The notes under the pieces are model-generated. The model was not told where the DNA came from. It was given only the letters and a program-made list of their open reading frames with translations, and made no database searches. A stretch of DNA of 64,000 nucleotides from Nerophis ophidion (taxonomy: Eukaryota; Chordata; Actinopteri; Syngnathiformes; Syngnathidae): NCBI RefSeq assembly GCF_033978795.1, contig NW_026906960.1:328501-392500 (forward strand), in the 5' to 3' direction. The translations under genes and the position numbers were made by a program. This document shows positions 59,857-64,000 of the stretch, in pieces; positions within the stretch are counted from its first letter, which is position 1; each line of letters starts with the position of its first letter.

Positions 59857-61552
59857 AGGGGAACATTATCAGCAGACCTATGTAAGCGTCAATATATACC
59901 TTGATGGTGCAGAAAAAAGACCATATATTTTTTTAACCGATTTCCGAACTCTAAATGGGTAAATTTTGGCGAATTAAACGCCTTTCTGTTCATCGCGCTG
60001 GAGGCGATGACGTCAGAATGTGACGTCACCGAGGTAATACAGCCGCCATTTTCATTTTCAACACATTACAAACACCGGGTCTCAGCTCTGTTATTTTCCG
60101 TTTTTTCGACTATTTTTTGGAACCTTGGAGACATCATGCCTCGTTGGTGTGTTGTCGGAGGGTGTAACAACACTAACAGGGAGGGATTCAAGTTGCACCA
60201 CTGGCCCCAAGATGCCAAAGTGTCTGCCGCCAGACCCCCATTGAATGTACCAGAGTGTCTCCATATTTTATCGACGATGCTAAAGCAGACATGGCACAGA
60301 GATGTATGGATAACCTGCAGATGCATTTGCAACTATAGTCAACGAAATCACAAAGGTGAGTTTTGTTGATGTTGTTGACTTATGTGCTAATCAGACATAT
60401 TTGGTCGCGGCGTGACTGCCAGCTAATCGATGCTAACATGTTACGCTAATCGACGCTAACATGCTATTTACTGGCGGTGCTAAGACAGACATGGCACAGA
60501 GATGTATGGATAACCTGCAGATGCATTTGCAACGATAAAGTCAACGAAATCACAAAGGTGAGTTTTGTTGATGTTGACTGCCAGCTAATCGATGCTAACA
60601 TGCTATGCTAATTGATGCTAACATGCTATTTACCGGCGGTGCTAAAGCAGACATGGCACAGAGATGTATGGATAACCTGCAAATGCATTTGCAACGATAA
60701 AGTCAACGAAATCACAAAGGTGAGTTTTGTTGATGTTGACTGCCAGCTAATCGATGCTAACATGCTATGCTAATTGATGCTAACATGCTATTTACCGGCG
60801 GTGCTAAAGCAGACATGGCACAGAGATGTATGGATAACCTGCAAATGCATTTGCAACAATAAAGTCAACAAAATCACAAAGGTGAGTTTTGTTGATGTTG
60901 ACTGCCAGCTAATCGATGCTAACATGCTACGCTAATCGATGCCAACATGCTATTTACCGGCGGTGCTAAAGCAGACATGGCACAGAGATGTATGGATAAC
61001 CTGCAGATGCATTTGCAACTATATTACGTTTCCTTCCACCCACATTTTATGCGAAAAAAACACTTACCAATCGACGGATTTAAGTTGCTCCAGTGTCAAA
61101 AGATGTGAAAGTCCTGATCGTTTGGTCTGCACATTTTACCGGCGATGCTAACGCAGCTACTCGGCCATGCTATGGCTATGAATAGCGTCAATAGCTATTC
61201 GCTCAATAGCTTCAGTTTCTTCTTCAATACTTTCATACTCCAACCATCTGTTTCAATACATGCGTAATCTGTTGAATCGCTTAAATCGCTGAAATCCGAG
61301 TCTGAATCCGAGCTAATGTCGCTATATCTTGCTGTGGTATTCCCATTGTTTGTTTACATTGGCAGCCCTGTATGACGTCACAGGGAAATGGATAGTGGTT
61401 TCGAAGATAGCGAAAATAAGGCAATTTAAAGCTTTATTTAGGGATATTCCGAGACCGGTAAAATTTTGAGTAAAACTTCAAAAAATACAACAAGCCCCTG
61501 GGAACTGATTTTTATTGTTTTAACCCTTTTGAAATTGTGATAATGTTCCCCT
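59857..61552 (+). mobile_element. Kolobok-like element 3 with 162-bp internal repeats
   Basis: AGGGGAACATTATCA / TGATAATGTTCCCCT termini, TTAA on both sides (59853-59856, 61553-61556). The THAP-like N-terminus MPRWCVVGGCNNTNREGFKL starts at 60136. A 162-bp unit starting CAGACATGGCACAGAGATG occurs at 60486, 60648, 60810 and 60972, with an earlier start at 60286. Element 1 has only two such units at the corresponding place. Confidence 0.9.
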
Positions 61553-62345
61553 TTAAAAGGACACATTTAAAAAAAAAACAAGACTTCTATCAATATCTGC
61601 AGTTGCAGCATTTTGTTAATATGAAGGTGAAAAATGTAACAAAGACAAGCATTTGTTTCATTGAACTATTTACAAAAGCATATAATTCAGAAACTATTGA
61701 TAGAAGTGTTTCATGCTTGTATAAGAAATCATATTTAACTTCATATGTTAAAACAAAATGGGAGAAGGAAGGAGGGATAACTACATCTGAGGAAGAATGG
61801 ACAATAAAAAGGAGATATCAATGGACTTGTAGCAGCTCACCCAAGTGGAGAGTTTGGCTGGGAAAGTTTTATTCCACCTTCTCAGAAGTCTCAGTATGAT
61901 AACAACTCCCCTGCCTGTTGGACAAATTGTGGGAATCTAAAGGCAAACCACTAGCATGTTTTCTGGGACTGCTCTGCCATAAAGGACTATTGGAAAGAGA
62001 TACACCAAGCTCTACAGGATATTTTCAAATCACCCCTTGAAAGTAACATTCTGTTTTTCACACATCGCACCTCAGGATTGGCTGAAAAAAGAGAAATACT
62101 TCATGAATATCCTACTAGTGGTTTGTAAAAAGAGCATTACCAGGAAATGGATATTACAGGAGAGCCCGACTTTGAAGAAATGGATGGAAATCACAATGGA
62201 CATTTATAAAACACAGGAGATAACAGCTTTTATTATTTATAAACTAGAGATATTTACTTCATACTGGGAATACTGGGTTGATTATGTCACGCCACATAAG
62301 ACTATTTTTATGTTTTTCTAATTAGTGATTAAACTGTTTAAAAAA

Positions 62346-63346
62346 AAAAGATTACTCCCTATATGTATATAGTTTTTTTCTATGTATTTATTTACTATCT
62401 GTTTATACTATTTATTATTATTATCGTTATTAATTTTATTAATATTATTATTACTTTGTTTTTTTGCTGTTTTTTCTCTTTTTGTGGGGGAGGGGTGCAG
62501 GTGTCATCGTTGGGAAATAAACAAAAAATAATATGTTGATCTTTCGGGCAGACAATAGATGTATGATGTATGCACATATGATGTAATGGATAACAATGTC
62601 AGATGATGGATGTCCATGAAAAAAACAATAATAATAATAATTTGTAAGTAAAAAATACATTGAAATGAAATAAGAGTAGTTGTAGTAGTGACTTCTGTCA
62701 TGCGGACTGTAGCCTCCACATGAGAGAGAAGTGAGAAGAAGATTGTGTGAATCCTGCCTTCCAGTCCCAGTGTGCTGACATGACACTAGATTGCTTCTCC
62801 CTCATTATCCAGCCTGTCAATCTTGGCTCAGCTCATTTCTGACACTCCATTTGTCACATCTGGCAAATTTTGTTCACATTTTGTTCGTGTTTTCCGCTGT
62901 TTAATGTTTGAATTCCTGTCCTGTGCTTTTATTTTGGTGGCTCTCCCAGTTTTGTTGGTGTTTTCCCGTGGCAGCTTCACTTCTGTCCCCGAGCATTTCC
63001 CCTCACCTTTTTTCTGTTTGCAATCAAGACTATTTCAATTGATCCTCTTGCTACCTTTGTTGTCCGGACATTATTCTTTGTTCACGGGTGACTATCCTTT
63101 TAGATGTCAAGCTCGAGTACGCACATATTTTGTGGACGCCGTCTGCTCCACATTTCCTGTGAGTGTTTTGCTGGGTTTCAGCGGTTTGTTTTGTTGTCTT
63201 CACAGTTCCCTGTTGCTCTCGGTTGTTGTTCGTTTATCAAAAACATCCATTTTTTTTACTGCATGGTGCCACCTGGTTCATCTGCATCTTAAGAAATCAT
63301 TCCCAATTTCCGATTTTTGGTGAATTATTGTGAAATTTCCACTGTC
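62346..63346. other. Low-complexity and unclassified repeat-like DNA
   Basis: TTATTATT-type stretches (62400-62460, 62620-62640), then about 600 bp (62690-63300) that I half-recognise as a dispersed fish repeat, possibly LTR-like (TGTCACATCTGGCAA near 62850). A 166-residue plus-strand ORF at 62823-63323 has no recognisable domain and lies within it. Confidence 0.35.
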
Positions 63347-63359
63347 ATGTTACTCTTTA

Positions 63360-63944
63360 AGGCTTCACGGTGGAAGAGGGGTTAGTGTGTCTGCCTCACA
63401 ATACGAAGGTCCTGAGTAGTCAGGGTTCAATCCCGGGCTCAGGATCTTTCTGTGTGGAGTTTGCATGTTCTCCCCGTGAATGTGTGGGTTCCCTCCGGGT
63501 ACTCCGGCTTCCTCCCACCTCCAAAGACATGCACCTGGGGATAGGCCCCTCCCACCTCCAAAGACATGCACCTGGGGATAGGCCCCTCCCACCTCCAAAG
63601 ACATGCACCTGGGGATAGGCCCCTCCCACCTCCAAAGACATGTACCTGGGGATAGGCCCCTCCCACCTCCAAAGACATGCACCTGGGGATAGGCCCTTCC
63701 CACCTCCAAAGACATGCACCTGGGGATAGGCCCCTCCCACCTCCAAAGACATGCACCTGGGGATAGGTTGATTGGCAACACTAAATGGTCCCTAGTGTGT
63801 GAATGTTGTCTGTCTATCTGTGTTGGCCCTGCGATGAGACGGCGACTTGTCCAGGGTGTACAACGCCTTCCGCCCGATTGTAGCTGAGGTAGGCAGCAGC
63901 GCCCCCGCGACCCCAAAGGGGAATAAGCGGTAGAAAATGGATGG
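63360..63944 (+). mobile_element. SINE, (ATGG)n-tailed family, seven internal modules
   Basis: Perfect 13-bp target duplication ATGTTACTCTTTA (63347-63359, 63945-63957). Head has GTGGAAGAGGGGTTAG (A-box-like) and GGTTCAATCCCGGG (B-box). The 37-bp unit GACATGCACCTGGGGATAGG plus CCCCTCCCACCTCCAAA is repeated seven times (63526, 63563, 63600, 63637, 63674, 63711, 63748). Apparent long ORFs here are products of the repeat. Confidence 0.95.
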
Positions 63945-64000
63945 ATGTTACTCTTTATAGTTAACTAATTAGAAAATTAAAAAAATATTTACTGAGTCAG

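Larger units (their letters stand above)
59030..62345 (+). pseudogene. L1-type LINE ORF2 relic, interrupted
   Basis: The plus strand reads INIGKTQLLSYNYNPEAVKL (about 59155-59215) and, after the (TA)n/L2 insert, YLGLILSKYI and RLLYRFQTLPIEINKK (about 59590-59795), phrases of the L1 reverse-transcriptase C-terminal region. After Kolobok-like element 3 comes CWTNCGNLKANH then VFWDCSAIKDYWKEIHQALQ (about 61915-62015), matching the L1 ORF2 terminal Cys/His motif. Several stops. The TTAA insertion of element 3 splits it. Confidence 0.7.

Noticed and set aside
62823..63323. A 166-residue plus-strand ORF
   Set aside because: No domain, no start context, and it lies in DNA that looks like a dispersed repeat.
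63365..63916. A 183-residue minus-strand ORF and overlapping plus-strand ORFs with CLWRWEGPIPR-type repeats
   Set aside because: They are translations of the SINE and its 37-bp repeats; equivalent ORFs occur in the other SINE copies.

Overview
The window is nuclear DNA from a teleost fish. The evidence is two multi-finger C2H2 zinc-finger genes of the type that expands in fish genomes, tRNA-headed SINEs with (ATGG)n tails, fish-type LINEs, and hAT, Tc1/mariner, pogo-like and TTAA-target (Kolobok-like) DNA transposons. I cannot name the species from sequence alone. No rRNA gene, functional tRNA gene, CRISPR array or operon-like layout is visible.

Layout. 1-6.4 kb: a LINE on the minus strand, interrupted by hAT and Tc1-like elements; the Tc1-like transposase contains a 52-bp minisatellite. 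6.4-10 kb: a pogo-like element and zinc-finger gene 1 (terminal coding exon 8258-9945, plus strand). 10-22.3 kb: 3' flank, a 45-bp minisatellite (about 30 copies), and a 93-bp minisatellite (about 73 copies, 6.8 kb) cut near its end by a LINE. 22.6-26 kb: SINEs, then a CpG-containing promoter region and the first coding exon of zinc-finger gene 2 (24111-24225). 26-35 kb: a LINE inside a hAT-like element, a second LINE nested in that, and Russian-doll hAT elements. 35-36 kb: a long (TA)n tract. 36-43 kb: LINE debris, an orphan zinc-finger-gene exon at 37.16 kb, and a hAT carrying a 3.7-kb LINE. 43-47.7 kb: a LINE interrupted by a Kolobok-like element and a SINE. 47.7-49.0 kb: the terminal zinc-finger exon of gene 2. 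49-57.8 kb: Kolobok-like elements, a solo LTR and an RTE-type LINE. 57.8-59.0 kb: a heavily decayed zinc-finger array. 59-64 kb: an L1 relic with insertions, low-complexity DNA and a SINE.

How the genes relate. The two zinc-finger genes are same-strand paralogues with the same architecture: a short acidic or coiled first exon, a phase-1 intron, acidic PHIKEEE-type repeats, then tandem fingers with TGEKP linkers. With the decayed array at 58 kb they look like part of a clustered, expanding and dying zinc-finger family. Most of the remaining DNA is mobile elements. The three minisatellites, the VNTR inside the SINE and the 162-bp repeat inside the Kolobok-like elements show that tandem amplification of short segments is very active here. 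I found no clear evidence of a previously undescribed biological system; the most unusual observations are the minisatellite that arose inside a transposase gene and the SINE with an internal expanding repeat.
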